From contig OZ017767.1 in NCBI GenBank assembly GCA_963969345.1, positions 8,931,547-8,995,546 on the forward strand: a stretch of 64,000 bases of DNA, given 5' to 3'. Positions 23,550 to 35,089 of this stretch are shown here, one piece after another (the first letter of the stretch is position 1; each line of letters starts with the position of its first letter). A program made the translations under genes and the position numbers. This stretch comes from Turbatrix aceti (taxonomy: Eukaryota; Nematoda; Chromadorea; Rhabditida; Panagrolaimidae). The notes beneath the pieces are model-generated. The model searched no databases and had not been told where the DNA came from. It was given only the letters and a program-made list of their open reading frames with translations.

Positions 23550-25555
23550 TTAACAAAAACAATAATTCTGTACCCGCGGATCCGAGGAACAATTAGTTTT
23601 CTTTGTATGTTTCGTGCGTTTGATTTCTTCGATTCTGGGAAAAGTCTTCGATATTCCACTGAGAACGCCATTTTGGTCGACGACGACGACCGCGCTGAAC
23701 TGTCCGGTTCCCGGTGTCGTCCCGAAAGTAAGCAGTAAAACAGTTTGGTTGTTTTCCTTCGCATAGAGGCTTTGAGCAGTTACATCTTGATCGATATTGA
23801 GCGACAACCTGGCGCACCCGTCTTCTTTAGCAGCGTATTTTTCGAGATCCTGGTTAATCTGTTTGATGCACTGAATCGCGAGGCTGATAGCCATGGGGTT
23901 ATTTACCGGCAACGTGGTTCTGTTAAAGTCGCACATACAGTATTGCATCGGGATTCGGAGGCGATCGCACGTTCGGGGCTCGCTCAGGGGACCAAACAGG
24001 TCTTCACCGTGGGTCGGGGGGCCGGAATGGGTGCTATTTTTTGGCTAAAGACATTTTTAACGATTAGTAAAAAATGATAAAAGAACTCACATGAACCAAG
24101 TTGGCAAGAGTGGCGTAAACGTCGAATTGAGTGATGAGTTTATTTGAGTTTTCCCAAAGATGATGGAGCACTTCCGGTTTTCTGAGCTTCTTTGGAACCG
24201 AAATCCACAGCATCGGATTGTTATCTTCGGCTTCGCCAATAGCTGTTTTTCTGGCTTCGTTGATTATGTTCCCGTGATCACCCATGACGATGACGTAAGA
24301 ATTATCCCAGTGTTTTGCGTTTCTTTTGAAGAATCGGTAAAAGTAGTCGTCCATGTGATAGAGTCCATTGATGTTCTCGTGCGCCAGGTAAGTAAACCAA
24401 TTGATAGTGAAGCTCGGTCGATCAGAATATGTGTTCAGAAATCGTTCAAAGTATTCTACCATATCATGGGCTTCTTCTTTGCACTGTTTCTTGTGTAGAA
24501 TTTCTCTGAATCGGTCGTTCTGATAAAATGCCGCATATGGAGACATGTAATGATGAGTCGGAGGATTTTTAAATCCAATGCAGTTTTCATCATTCATCAT
24601 TGATGTTGTCCAGTCTGCGACCATGTACGTCACGTATCCGGCGTCTCTGTATCGGAATCCGATAAACGATTCGTTGTCCAGGTAAGTAGTACAGGGATCT
24701 GTCGGAAAGTCTGAGGAATACCCGAGCGAGATTGGAGAAACAGGAATTGGGTCTTTGCTTTTACCGAACAAGAATCCATAACCATTGGGCCGGCTGTTGA
24801 GGCCGATCTTGTTGAGATACTTCATACGTTGGGATGAAAGTTTGTTGCGAAGGTAACTGGCAGTTTTGTCCATGGACCGCTCAAATTGGGACGAGGAAAC
24901 AGAATCAAGCACTATCAGATGAACGCTCGGCATGTCAGGCGAATCCGGAGTTGGCAGCATTGCCCTACAAAAAATAACTGTTAGTCGGTATCACTTGTGA
25001 AAAGGGTTAACTTACTCGTTACGGTAGACAAGTGCATGCACGTATCGATATACCACATCGCTGTTATCGTTTCTGCATTCAATGTAAACAATATCACACA
25101 TTGGCTTTGATCCATTGGACAGCGGTAAAGGTTCGTCGATATCACTATAGTACCTATTGTAGTGTTTTTTTACACAACGGTAAATGCAGTGACGTCCGTA
25201 CAGGTCGGGATCAAAGACGATAGAGTTGTTGACGACATCTGTTAGCTTCTTGAATTCAATATCGCAGGATTTCAATGGATTGTACTGTGGATCAAGGTAT
25301 TTCGTCAATGCTGGATCCCATGGATTAAGGCGTTGCAGGTCGCAGTAATCAAGCAGGAGTTCACTTCGATTATCCGGAGTTTTTTTTGCTGAAAACCGAT
25401 CGTGTGAGAAAACTCTAATATTGAAAAATAAAGTATCACCTACCGATCATTAATCTTAGAAATCCTTTGTCGTAATCAAAAATGTTGACAACAAACAGAA
25501 ATAAACACGTGGCGATCGCCAGAAACATAACAGTTCTTCGAACACTCCAGCGCAT
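23550..25555 (-). CDS. DUF229 sulfatase-like membrane protein, copy G, 617 aa
   Basis: Exons are 25444-25555, 25016-25388, 24091-24964 and 23550-24044. The anchor is TVMFLAIATCLFLFVVNIFD (about residues 8-27). The stem runs to about residue 161, LDSVSSSQFERS lies near 180, GDHGN near 390 and the Cys-rich module from about 453. G has GDHGNII where the other copies have GDHGNR, so the conserved Arg is lost. Trp and Asn of the WDYGTFNWPNC region are also changed. The overall similarity to F across exons and short introns shows a recent inverted duplication. The ATG follows CTGCAG by two bases. Confidence 0.9.
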
Positions 25556-25965
25556 CTCTGCAGCGGAAATGTAGAAAGAGTGAGACGCGAGACTTGAAAT
25601 AAGCTGCACAAGCACAACTTTAGCAACGCTGAATAGCTTTTGATTTTCAGAACGTCTACGACCAGACAACAAAGAGAACGAAAATGGTTTTTTACATGAC
25701 GCATGCATGCGCTCGTATTTTGTTGTAGTACTTTCATGCAAAAATTTCATTCATTGGGTTCCTATGATAAATTTTTTTTATTTTAAAAGATCATTATTTC
25801 GTGTGCGCAATAAAAATAAATAAAAATAAGAATGTCAATTATCCATAATTTTTTCACAAAAAAAACACGGAAGTCAAGACTAAAAACCGCATCAAAACAA
25901 TCCATTAACCACTTTCATTCGTTAATTGCGCATCGCGGTATAAAAAACCACTCTTTTGGCTCAAA
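25556..25965. promoter_or_regulatory. Divergent promoter region between copy G and the ground-like gene
   Basis: The 410 bp between two divergently transcribed genes must contain both promoters. It includes an alternating GCATGCATGC stretch near 25701-25711 and poly-T runs. No definite binding site is recognised. Confidence 0.4.
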
Positions 25966-27169
25966 ATGGTGTCAAACTGCCTCAAAATGCTGGAAAACAA
26001 TATTTTGTGCGCCACAGCTGTCATCTGTTTCCTCACAGAATCCATATTCTGTCAAACACCGTTGAAATACGGTAGATCACCGGTAAGCGAAGCCCACTAC
26101 GTTGGACCGCATACCACGACCATGCCAAATTCTGTTCAAACTCAAGTGCGCCCGTTCTCTCCGGGAAGTCCTTTGCTCGATGATCCGCCAAACAAGCGAG
26201 CTTCTGCGATTTCTTTTGGTCCGGAAATCTTTCGAAACTATCTCCGCTCTTCGAATGCGCCAATGTCAGGCTTGGGCGATACGTTCTCCCGATTTGGGGC
26301 GCCTTACTTTGTCCCTGTGCCCATTGTCATCCCGCCCCCACCCCCGCCGCCTCCGGGGCCAAAGTGCTTTACCAATCCTTCCGGCTATCTCTGCTGCAAT
26401 ACAACTCTGCAGACTGTCATGGTCGACACGTTCAAAAAATTCCAAAATGATCCATCGTATTCGTCATGCAATGTTCAGAAAATGGCGGGATTGATCCAAC
26501 AAGCTGCGGAAAACAAATTTAAAACCAGTTTTGAAACCCTGGCTGGCCACAAGGATTTTGCGGCCAGGTCTCATTTTAGCGGTGATCTGAATTGCAAAAT
26601 TGAAATTGGCGGTAAATATTTATTGGCATTTGCTACGCCGACTTCAGAACCTCAGGTTCAGGATGATGTGAGTCGGTGCATTCTTGGGTTAACGATGTTC
26701 GAAATATTTTATTCTGCAATACAAAATACTAACAAAAGCAAAACGACACTTTTTTGCGGATTTTTGTTTTAACACAGTAGGCGTAGTTCGGCGCGCGTTC
26801 CCAAACAAGGCGCGCGCTATTCAGGATGGCTGCTTTGAATAAGGTCAACGTTGTTCGGAAATTGTTTTTCTCAAAATGGTGAAAAAACAATGTTTGAGGC
26901 CGGGAAAATGAATTTTTATTTCAATTGGTTCTGATTCATTGCAGATCACAATAATCGACGGCAACAACTTTTTTGGTGACGTCCCAGGCAGTGGCATGAA
27001 TAACCAAGAAGCAGCCCGAATTCGAGCCCAGTTGGGCAATCCAATCAGTCAGAAAGGACCGCTCGGAAATATTTCCATCGCGCAAAGTGGCCAACAGGTG
27101 ACTACCGGCCGCGGCCGTGGCACTAATGCCAAGCCTACTTACCTGATCTACGGACCCATTCGTCGGTGA
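25966..27169 (+). CDS. Ground-like (GRL) domain secreted protein, 308 aa
   Basis: Exons are 25966-26667 and 26945-27169, joined in phase 0. A signal peptide (LCATAVICFLTESIFC) is followed by a linker of about 90 residues and a Pro run (VPIVIPPPPPPPPGP). The ground-like domain (PF04155) occupies roughly residues 138-230. It has GYLCCNTTLQTVMVDTF, the CNVQKMAGLIQQAAENKF stretch, FETLAGHKDFAARSHF and the closing CKIEIGGKYLLAFATP. Exon 2 adds a basic, Gly-rich tail with GRGRGT. Ground-like proteins are nematode-specific, Hedgehog-related secreted proteins usually made by epidermis or glia and linked to cuticle or matrix. An alternative start at 25987 would give a shorter signal peptide. Confidence 0.92.
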
Positions 27170-27331
27170 TTAAACAAATAATTTTTTTAACCCGAAGAAA
27201 TTTTCAACTCACTGTTCAGCTCGAAAAATTCAAAAAAGTACCCAATTTATTGTTTGTATGTGGAAATAAAAAACAGGCAACATTTTAACACAATATTGGC
27301 AAATATAAAAAAATATTCAAAAGATGAGCAT

Positions 27332-30080
27332 TCAGCTTGATGGATGACAAAATGGATACGGAAACGCGCTGATAGGTTCTGGCTTTACTTCCTGAGGACT
27401 GTGATTCTCGATGTAGACCACGCTGTTGATCGGTACATGACTGTTGTTGTTGGTCGTGTTCGTGGCAGTGCTGGAGCTTGTTTCCGGAGGACGGTAGGTA
27501 GGATCGTAGTTTGCAGGTGAAAAGTTCTGCGACGACGAAGAAGGCATCGCGTCGTTGGCTGGATGACGTTTGCGACGCTTTGCCTCGTTGTACGTCGTGT
27601 TGTTGACTGCGTTCTTGCACGTGCGCCAGATCATGTCGTCAAATTCGCGTCTGTAATTATTGTGAAAGGTGTTTTTCTTTTTTTTGCGATAATTTACAGG
27701 AGAAAAACAATTAGATATTTTTTTTAGATTTTTAATGTGGTTTTAATGAAAAAAAAAGTTTTGGTGTAAAAAATATTTTAAAAAAATAGTTTTACATGTT
27801 TTGCCAATTTTTGCGTCATCCATAAAAAATCACTGCTTTTCAAGTGTGACGTGAAACAATTTGTCACTTCAAACTGACATCAGAAACCTAATCGGCATAA
27901 TTTATCGTTCTTCAGAGCAAAAAATCACAGTCAGTAGGAAGTAAAAGAATACTTGCATGACGTTAGTGTTTGCCTACGCCTAACATTTTTTATCATGTAC
28001 TCCAGGAAAGTGATTTATGCACCCTAGAACGTTGACTTTGCTACTCAAAAACCTTTTTGCAAGTGTCAAACGTAATTTTATGATCTTCAAAAAATCCCAT
28101 TTATCAAAAAAAGTACTTGAAAATTTTTGATTTGTTATACTACTCAAAAAATTGTGTCACGTGAACTTATAGGCGTATAACGTGAATTTACAGGGCTGAA
28201 ACAACTCTACAGAGCCCTAACTAAGAACGCTCACAATCAGAAAAGTGGACAATACTCAACCAACGCTGCAAAAATGCATTAACAAAATTTGGCACTAAAA
28301 CAAAAAAATTTGGCGCCAATTTATTTTTTTTGGCACTCTAAAAAGCGTAGACCAACCTTTGAGCGGGAAACTTCATTTTGATCAACTTCCTTAACTCGGA
28401 TACTTTTTTCTTGTTTCGTTCGTTTAACTTCAATTTCTGCTCTGTTTCGTCAAAGATACAGTAACTAATCTTGCGCGCGAATATTTTGTAGTTCTCAGAA
28501 TCCTCGAAGACTTCGTCGACCCTTTCACTCGAGACGAATTCAAAAGACGGTTTGGTGTCGTCTTCGATTGGCGGAAGCGTTTGCACGATTGCCTGAGGCG
28601 CCCATCTCGAGTTTGGTGCGACAATGGGGCGTGCCAAGAGCATGTTCTGGCCGTTCTGACCATTTGAGTTATCGGATGGCTCTTCGTTCTCTCCTTCGGT
28701 GCCCGTCATGACTTTTCGTAGCTTGCGCATCTCGTTTGCAGTAGCTTCGAGTCGGACTTCGGAGCTTGCTTGCATTTCTTTGATTACATCGACGACACGA
28801 TTCATTATGTCGCAGAAAAGGTTGGAGGTCACGTAGTTCGGTCCGTTGTGGGGAGGATAGATGGCGACATCGTTCGAATTCTGCTCTGGGGACTGCCGAC
28901 AGGGAGACGACGGTTGGTCATTGGATTTGGGCTAAAAATACAAAATTTGGGTACAAAGAAATACAAATTTTGAAATACATACAAAAAATTAAAATACAGA
29001 ACTTAGTAACTTTTTTTTTAAATTTGTCGGTAGTCCCTGGATTTTGCAATTTAAAAAATTCATCGTCAATAAACTTTTACGACCCTTTTACACACTGACG
29101 ATTGTTTTGCGTTTTGCAACATCTCAAATTTTGTTAACGTCAACAAAAACAAAAGACGCGTATCAGAAGAAATCAAAAACCAGCCCTGTTTCCTGCAAAA
29201 TTTGTTCAAAACAAAGACAGTTCTGCTCTCCTCGAAAAGACAATAACAGATAGACCACCCCGCGGGGCCCCGTGCCGCTGTGGTGGTCATAATCGTGCAG
29301 ACTCAGCGAAAACACACGTGGCAAAATGACTTGTCTGCGCGCGCGTATGCATGGATTCGCGTGTGGTCATTCACGTGATTGGTGGGGTGTAGGGTACTAT
29401 CTATGACGAAGAAGACGAAGGAGAAGAAGAAGATTATCAAAATCAAAGGCACGCGTTATTCAGGGATATGTCTGATCTCGACGGTCTGTCGGGAATGGAA
29501 GAAATGATGAATAATTAGCAAATGATAAATCGAGTTGAACGACTTTTAAAAGTTATGGGATTAATAATATTTGTGCTACGAAGATTTTTGTTGACATCTG
29601 AGAATATGAAAATCTCATTTCGAAGCAAACTATTTTTTTGAGAAAAAAATGAAAAGATTTAAAAATAAGACTGATAAGATGAAAAATAAGAAAAAAAAGT
29701 GAAAGCGATGAAAAATTTTACTGACGTAATTTTTGTAAAAAATTCACAAAAAAAAATAAAAATTTGTGTAAAATCGTAAATTCCAAATTTTCAATCCAAA
29801 TTTTTTTCCAGGTTGGAAAAAAACGAACCGAAGGACCAGCTGCTTCCAACTTTTTGACGACCTCCAAGGCTTCCTCCCGCGACGAGCAAAACTGCTTGAC
29901 CTCCGCGTTGAAGGGCTTGGCCCTGATGGGAAAGGTCAGTGGAACGACGTCACCAACCGCGAGTGTTTCCGGAAGAAGTCTTCTCTCAATAATTGTGTAG
30001 TACACGGTTTCTGCGAAGTATACAACGCAATCCGTGATTGTGACTGTGGCAGCGGGAGGATTCACAATATCCGTTTCCAT
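27332..30080 (-). CDS. BEN-like domain nuclear protein
   Basis: Certain exons are 28357-28931 and 27332-27650, joined in frame. A likely first exon is 29829-30080, starting METDIVNPPAATVTITDC. It would use a weak GTTCGT donor in phase 0, matching the phase of the 28931 acceptor. The resulting protein is about 381 aa. After an acidic Asn/Ser-rich middle, the region KISYCIFDETEQKLKLN through KKVSELRKLIKMKFPAQR and WRTCKNAVNNTTYNEAKRRK has the layout of a BEN domain: hydrophobic first helix, basic second helix, then W..C...(I/V)N and a basic end. BEN domains bind DNA or chromatin. The tail is Ser/Thr/Asn-rich and ends with Pro-rich sequence. Family assignment is by pattern only. A decayed copy lies at 32381. 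Confidence 0.7.
29393..29518 (+). pseudogene. Orphan terminal exon-like fragment, acidic
   Basis: An acceptor-like GGTGTAG is followed by 41 codons and a TAG. The peptide is strongly acidic (YDEEDEGEEEDYQNQ) and then reads HALFRDMSDLDGLSGMEEMM. The codon pattern looks protein-like, but no upstream exon on the same strand could be found. It sits inside the long first intron proposed for the BEN-like gene, on the opposite strand. It may be a nested gene's last exon, a relic carried by duplication, or chance. Confidence 0.3.
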
Positions 30081-31095
30081 CCTGGTCGCTGCACCGCGAT
30101 TGTGTAGACGGGATTTTTGTCAACGCGTACGTAGAAAAGAAGGAAAATCAAATCGGAAAGATTTGGTTGTCTTCTCGGAGAATTCTGAGCTGATGAACGA
30201 CAGGAGCAGTCGTGTGAAGAACGATCAATCGATAGGGTGGGAACAGGAAAAGGCACAGCGCACTGCCGCACACTGCGGCACACGCACAATCGCTGCGCGC
30301 GTGCGTCGATGAAGGACGCGCAGAACAGCACGCAGCTGCGGTTGCCTGTTGCATCAGTAAACTTTGGACTCTGATCCTCGGACGGGAATAGACGTTGACA
30401 ACAACTGTTTGTGTCCATTTGATATATGTACAATCATTTTTTTTTTGACTGTAGAAGTAAAAGATCCTAGAGGATTTGCAATTTTAAAAATTTTCATTTT
30501 GGCATAGTCGTCGATCGTTTTGGCACTTGACATGGTTTTTGCACATCAAAACGGTACGAATGGGTTAAACATTTGTGCTTTGTGGTAAATATTCTTCGGA
30601 GTCGACCTGTCTGCCACCGCCACCTCCATTGTCGCCGCCGATAATAATCAGGGTTGTCATCGGGTCGGCGGAGTCTTTGCTTGGTTCCTTGTTTTTTATA
30701 ACCTGGACCGAGCTGATTTTTTTTGGCTCATTACCTATATTTAAACTTCGAGCTAAATTTTATTTACAACATTTTATGAACAAAAATTTACAAAACTGAT
30801 CTTATCAAAAAACTGCCATAATTCCTTTCGAATTGTAAACATCGTTTTCCTTTATCTACGATCGCAAAATTTTTAGCACCTTTGTCGTTTCTGCATTTGT
30901 TTTTGTTTTTCACAAAGAACGAAGATCATCTTGACACTTGGGTGACGGGGTTTTGTTTTCGACAGCCCAGCCTGAGAAAAAAATACTCTTTGAGAATTGG
31001 CAAATTTGCTTTCATCGTAATCTCAACTATTAGAGCTATTTTTTCAATCCTGGACATCATAAAACTAATTCATCACGCATCTCGAGGAAACCCGG
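30081..31095. other. Promoter side of the BEN-like gene and AT-rich spacer
   Basis: From 30081 to about 30400 the sequence is GC-richer, with CG-rich GCGCGCGTGCG-type stretches, consistent with a promoter or 5' UTR. The rest is AT-rich with a short CCACCGCCACC run near 30612. No supported gene. Confidence 0.4.
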
Positions 31096-31340
31096 ATGCT
31101 GGCCACGAAGAAGTCATCAACAGAGGTTATACCTTGCACGTACGAAGTGCACAGTAAGTAATCAATCCATGTCACGACCATAGCGCTTGTTCCTTGCACA
31201 CACTTGTTTTTTGTGACTTTGCAGAGAACGTAATAAACCTTGTTCCAAAACCACCAAAGTTCGTGAACCACGCGCAGAGCATTACCGCGTCCAAGAAGCT
31301 TGAAGTCACCATGTCAAGTCCAATCATGTTATGCATCTGA
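31096..31340 (+). CDS. Possible two-exon mini-gene or gene fragment, 57 codons
   Basis: Exon 31096-31153 begins MLATKKSSTEVIPCTYEVH and ends at a perfect GTAAGT donor. A 71-bp intron ends TGACTTTGCAG. Exon 31225-31340 continues KNVINLVPKPPKFVNHAQS and stops with TGA. Splice sites and frame agree and the peptide is not low complexity, but no family is recognised and no signal peptide is present. It could be a fragment of a once larger gene. Confidence 0.3.
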
Positions 31341-32380
31341 CAAGTTCATCGGACACTTGGAGAGAAGGAAGCGGTCCAGCACAATCTGTGTTATAAGTTT
31401 CCATCTGCACGTCGTCATCGTTGTCGACGTTGCCGATGTATGTTTTTTTGTTTCATCGTCATGATGCATGATTGCGATGGTCCAGCGGAGATGTGCTACA
31501 ATAACAGCCTCCTCGAAGGACACCGGGTATCGTCCAAACCGGTATCATTTATCACTCTCACTTTTTTTTGTACATACATATGTACGTGACTGACAGGAGA
31601 GCAATGATTTAATGACCAGAAGCTACATGGACTGAACTGTCGGGCTTCTTTAACGTCTGATAAACTCTCGCGTATCGAGCATGAATATTTAATTCACGTG
31701 TTGGTTTTTTTCAAAGTCAACCGTTACTCGACGCTTGCAATGAAACGAGAATCAAACCAGAATCGTGTCCATAAAAAAAGTGAAAGAGAGAGAGAAACAA
31801 TTTTAATAGGATCATCGTAAACGCATGAAACCATAAAAGTTTTCGACAGCTGAGAGTGAGAGTAAAGAGTAGCAACACGAGCGCGTGCGACGCACAGATT
31901 TCTATGTAAGTATGATTCTTGAAAGTGCACTTCGGCTGATGACTTCACGACTTTCTTCTTTTTTTTTGACGCACAAATGACATACGCCAACTTGTCATCC
32001 ATTAATTTTGTCAAAAGTGCATCTTCGTGGAACACGCAGACAGTATTACCATCTAATTGTATTTAATTACAGTTTCGATCTTCAAATGACAGTCCCGGAA
32101 GTGAGGCTGCGGTATTGTACAAAACGTTAACTGCGTATTCGAGTTTTTATTAATTACCAACGAGTTCCATTGTGATGGCTAAAAAATTTTGTTACAACAA
32201 ATTGAAATTGAACTGTCTAGATTTTTTTGAAAAAAATAAAAAAAACATAATTAGAACCGTGATTCATGACAAACGTGTTTATTTTCACCAAAAAAAATTT
32301 ACTATCTGGTTACGTCTTCAAATTGAAAAAGTTGGTTGGTCTTATACGTTTTTGAAAATTAGCTTTTACTTGATGTGAAC
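31341..32380. other. Spacer with no supported gene
   Basis: AT-rich sequence with scattered short open frames. No domain, signal peptide with a valid donor, or repeat array was seen. Confidence 0.5.
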
Positions 32381-32580
32381 AGTCTGACTCAAAGATACCG
32401 TAACCGAGATGCGCAAGCTAAAACAGGCCACGACGGGCCCCAAGGGAGAAAACAATGATCCAAGAAAACTACAAAATATTCGCATGAAAGATTAGTTACT
32501 GTATCATTGACGAAACAGAATGTAAATTGAAACTTAACAAACGAAAGAAAAGTGTCCGAGCTAAAGTTCCTAAAGTTGTT
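32381..32580 (+). pseudogene. Truncated, internally deleted copy of the BEN-like gene
   Basis: The plus strand here matches the minus-strand coding exon at 28357-28760. It has an EMRKL-encoding stretch (GAGATGCGCAAGCTA), then a GACGGGC...GGAGAAAAC segment, then jumps to the AACTACAAAATATTCGC and AAGATTAGTTACTGTATC segments and a decayed copy of the Lys-rich end. About 130 bases between the two blocks are missing. In-frame stops and frameshifts are present (for example TAG straight after the AAGAT block). It lies about 3.6 kb from its parent in opposite orientation and lacks the first and last exons. Confidence 0.8.
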
Positions 32581-35089
32581 CTATGCTACAAGACATTTTT
32601 TTAACGGATTTTTGAATTCATCTTTTTGAAAAAAAATTACTACCTTTAAAGCAACAAAAATTCCACAAAACCCCAATTTTTGACCAATCGCGCATTTTTC
32701 TCGGCAATCAAACCCAAGTTCCTTGAATTCTTGCCATGCATCATGAAACCCATCAAAATTGCATTTGGTAATCAAAACAATAGTAAAAATCATTCACTAG
32801 TCATTATTTTACGACTACCTGCAATCTCAATGGTCCTCGTCATTAAATTCGGTTGATTCAACCGTTTGCAAACAACAATCGACTGATTTATGCCTTTGTT
32901 TTTGATGCATGAAAAGTTGGACGCGATTGTTTTCTTCAATGGTGATTTCAAATGTTGTAAAAAATTGTGACATCAAATATTTTTAATTAATTTTTTTGGG
33001 TGGAATACAGTATACCCTATGAAGAAGTTGATGACAAATTGACCGTCGTTAAAAAACGCCGACTCATTTAGCGTTAATGCGAATCGGATAAAAACCCTAT
33101 AACTCTCGTGAGAAAAGAATGCAATTAATTAAATTCCCACAAAGTCGAATGAATTCCGGAAATGATTTGTTTCGTTTCCTTTTCTCCTAAAAATTCCATT
33201 CGAACCGAAGAAATTCCATCTGAATGCCGACAACGTGGCGCTCTTATTTTTTTTGGCTCGTCGGAGGAGACATCTCGACGTCGGGAAATGTCTCAAAGTC
33301 GGTTGATTCTTTCTGCGAAAAGCTTGCAGAAAGAAGGAAGGAAGATCGCAGGGTGACGGATGGGCACGCGCATGAATTCTCGCAATACGTTGTCGGCTGT
33401 CGTGTTGTGCTTCTTCTTTGCCTTCTAATCGAATCAATCACGCAGCCTTCCTTCGAGATTGCGACAAGCGAGCAAGCTCGTGCATGCGCAAGGCCATCCA
33501 TCAACCTGCGTTTTTTTTCCATCATCGATACGTTGTTTTTTGTACATCATCATGAGCTTTGACAATGTGGCCAAAAGTCAAGAAACTCTTTTTTATTTTT
33601 TTAATGTGCCGGGAATCGGTTTTAGAGTTAAAAAACTCATTTTTTGCGTAATACAAGGTATCAAAATCTAATTATTTGAATGCAAAAGTTGCACGTTTTT
33701 TGCTCATACCCTCGAGCAATAAATAAACTATAACAAGGAAGAACAAGGCTGACATTGTCGAGGGTTTAATGTAGGGTTCACCTATACTTCCTGCTTCCGA
33801 CCTATTGTTCGGCAATCTCGACATCTACTTCCTACCTATTGATACATACTTCCTGCCTATTGTTTTCAAATAACTAGGTGGCGCTATCAAAGACGGCCCT
33901 TGCATTAGTGCTTTCATGGGAACAAAGCCAAAAAACCGATTTCGCACCTTTTACGCTTCTTCAAAAACCTACCGTAAAAAATGACCGTAAACTTGGCTTT
34001 TAATCTTACGATAGACAAATATCAAACGCATGGTTCAAAACAATTCCATCATTTATAAATCTCACATAAATTAATTCAATTTCCAAAAAGAATTAAAAAA
34101 AATTTATTACTCTGTCAACAGAATAGTAAATGTAGTCGAACATTACGATTTATGATAATGGGTTCTTCCGGTTTATTCGGAGATACGACGAAGACGATGA
34201 CGAAAGCATGTGCATTTTGAAGATCAATTCCACATGCCGTCAAACTCGATTCAGCCTTCTCGAAATAAATATGTACTACAATTTCCGATGGCAAGAAACA
34301 ACAAATTATCGGAGTACCGCCGCGTATCAGTTCAGCTGCTGATTACTCACTGATGTCTGTTCTAATTAGATATCAACAATGTGTACTTTGTCACACACCA
34401 GGTGTCGGTTAGATTATGTAAAACACAATTTTCGTATTGATGATGCACCAAACTGAACATTTGAAGCGGCAGTCAACGTGCCAAAAACTTGCATGTTGCA
34501 TGCAGGTTGTTGGGATTTTAGAAAATTAATTGGAAAGCCTTGAAATTAGTTGTGCACTAAAAAGCGGAAAATGACCTTTTTTCAAGTATCCAAACCTGAA
34601 AAAAAGTTTGGTGATCTAGGAACACCTTGACATGAACGAACCGCTTCCCCTCGACAAAGAACATTCATAATAATCATCAGACGTTTGACGATTATCTGAT
34701 TAGTCAGATATGTCTAATTAAACAAGAATCCACGGAAACTTGTCGAACAAGAAAATACACTTGCCAGCCATAACTTCGACCTTCATAAGTACAAACATGG
34801 GCGTTCAGGAACAAGTGCAAGCCCAACAGGTCCAATTCATCGATCCGGTGACACCTTTGACGTGACTTCACGTCACCTAACAGATGCTCATCTTTTCAAA
34901 AATCAGACATGTCTGATTTCTCGTCTCGGTGTTGCATTGATTTGCAAAGCTATCTTTTTTCTTCTTGACAGATAGATCATCGTTCCTTCTATCTGCAGAC
35001 TACCATCTTGCAATTGCAACACCGAGATGCCCACATGGTACGGTGGAACTTTTCACATGAGTGCACAGCGTATCGGTAGGCCTATTTTT
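32581..35089. other. Intergenic sequence with short palindromes
   Basis: No gene is supported. Candidate open frames at 32581-32793, 33118-33562 and 33459-33671 lack coherent splice structure. Visible structures are TGACGTGA-CT-TCACGTCA at 34858-34875 (cAMP-response-element-like half sites), a perfect 20-bp palindrome at 34900-34919, and a longer hairpin with TCTCGGTGTTGCA-type arms at about 34921-34936 and 35012-35029. These hairpins sit immediately left of the fold-back element at 35090. Confidence 0.55.
34900..34919. repeat. Perfect 20-bp palindrome
   Basis: AAATCAGACATGTCTGATTT equals its own reverse complement. A related sequence (TCAGATATGTCTAATT) occurs near 34703. Confidence 0.8.

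Noticed and set aside
32581..32793. Minus-strand open frame ending in a GTAGTA donor-like site
   Set aside because: No matching exon and no recognised family. Its sequence overlaps phrases that recur in other non-coding parts of the window.
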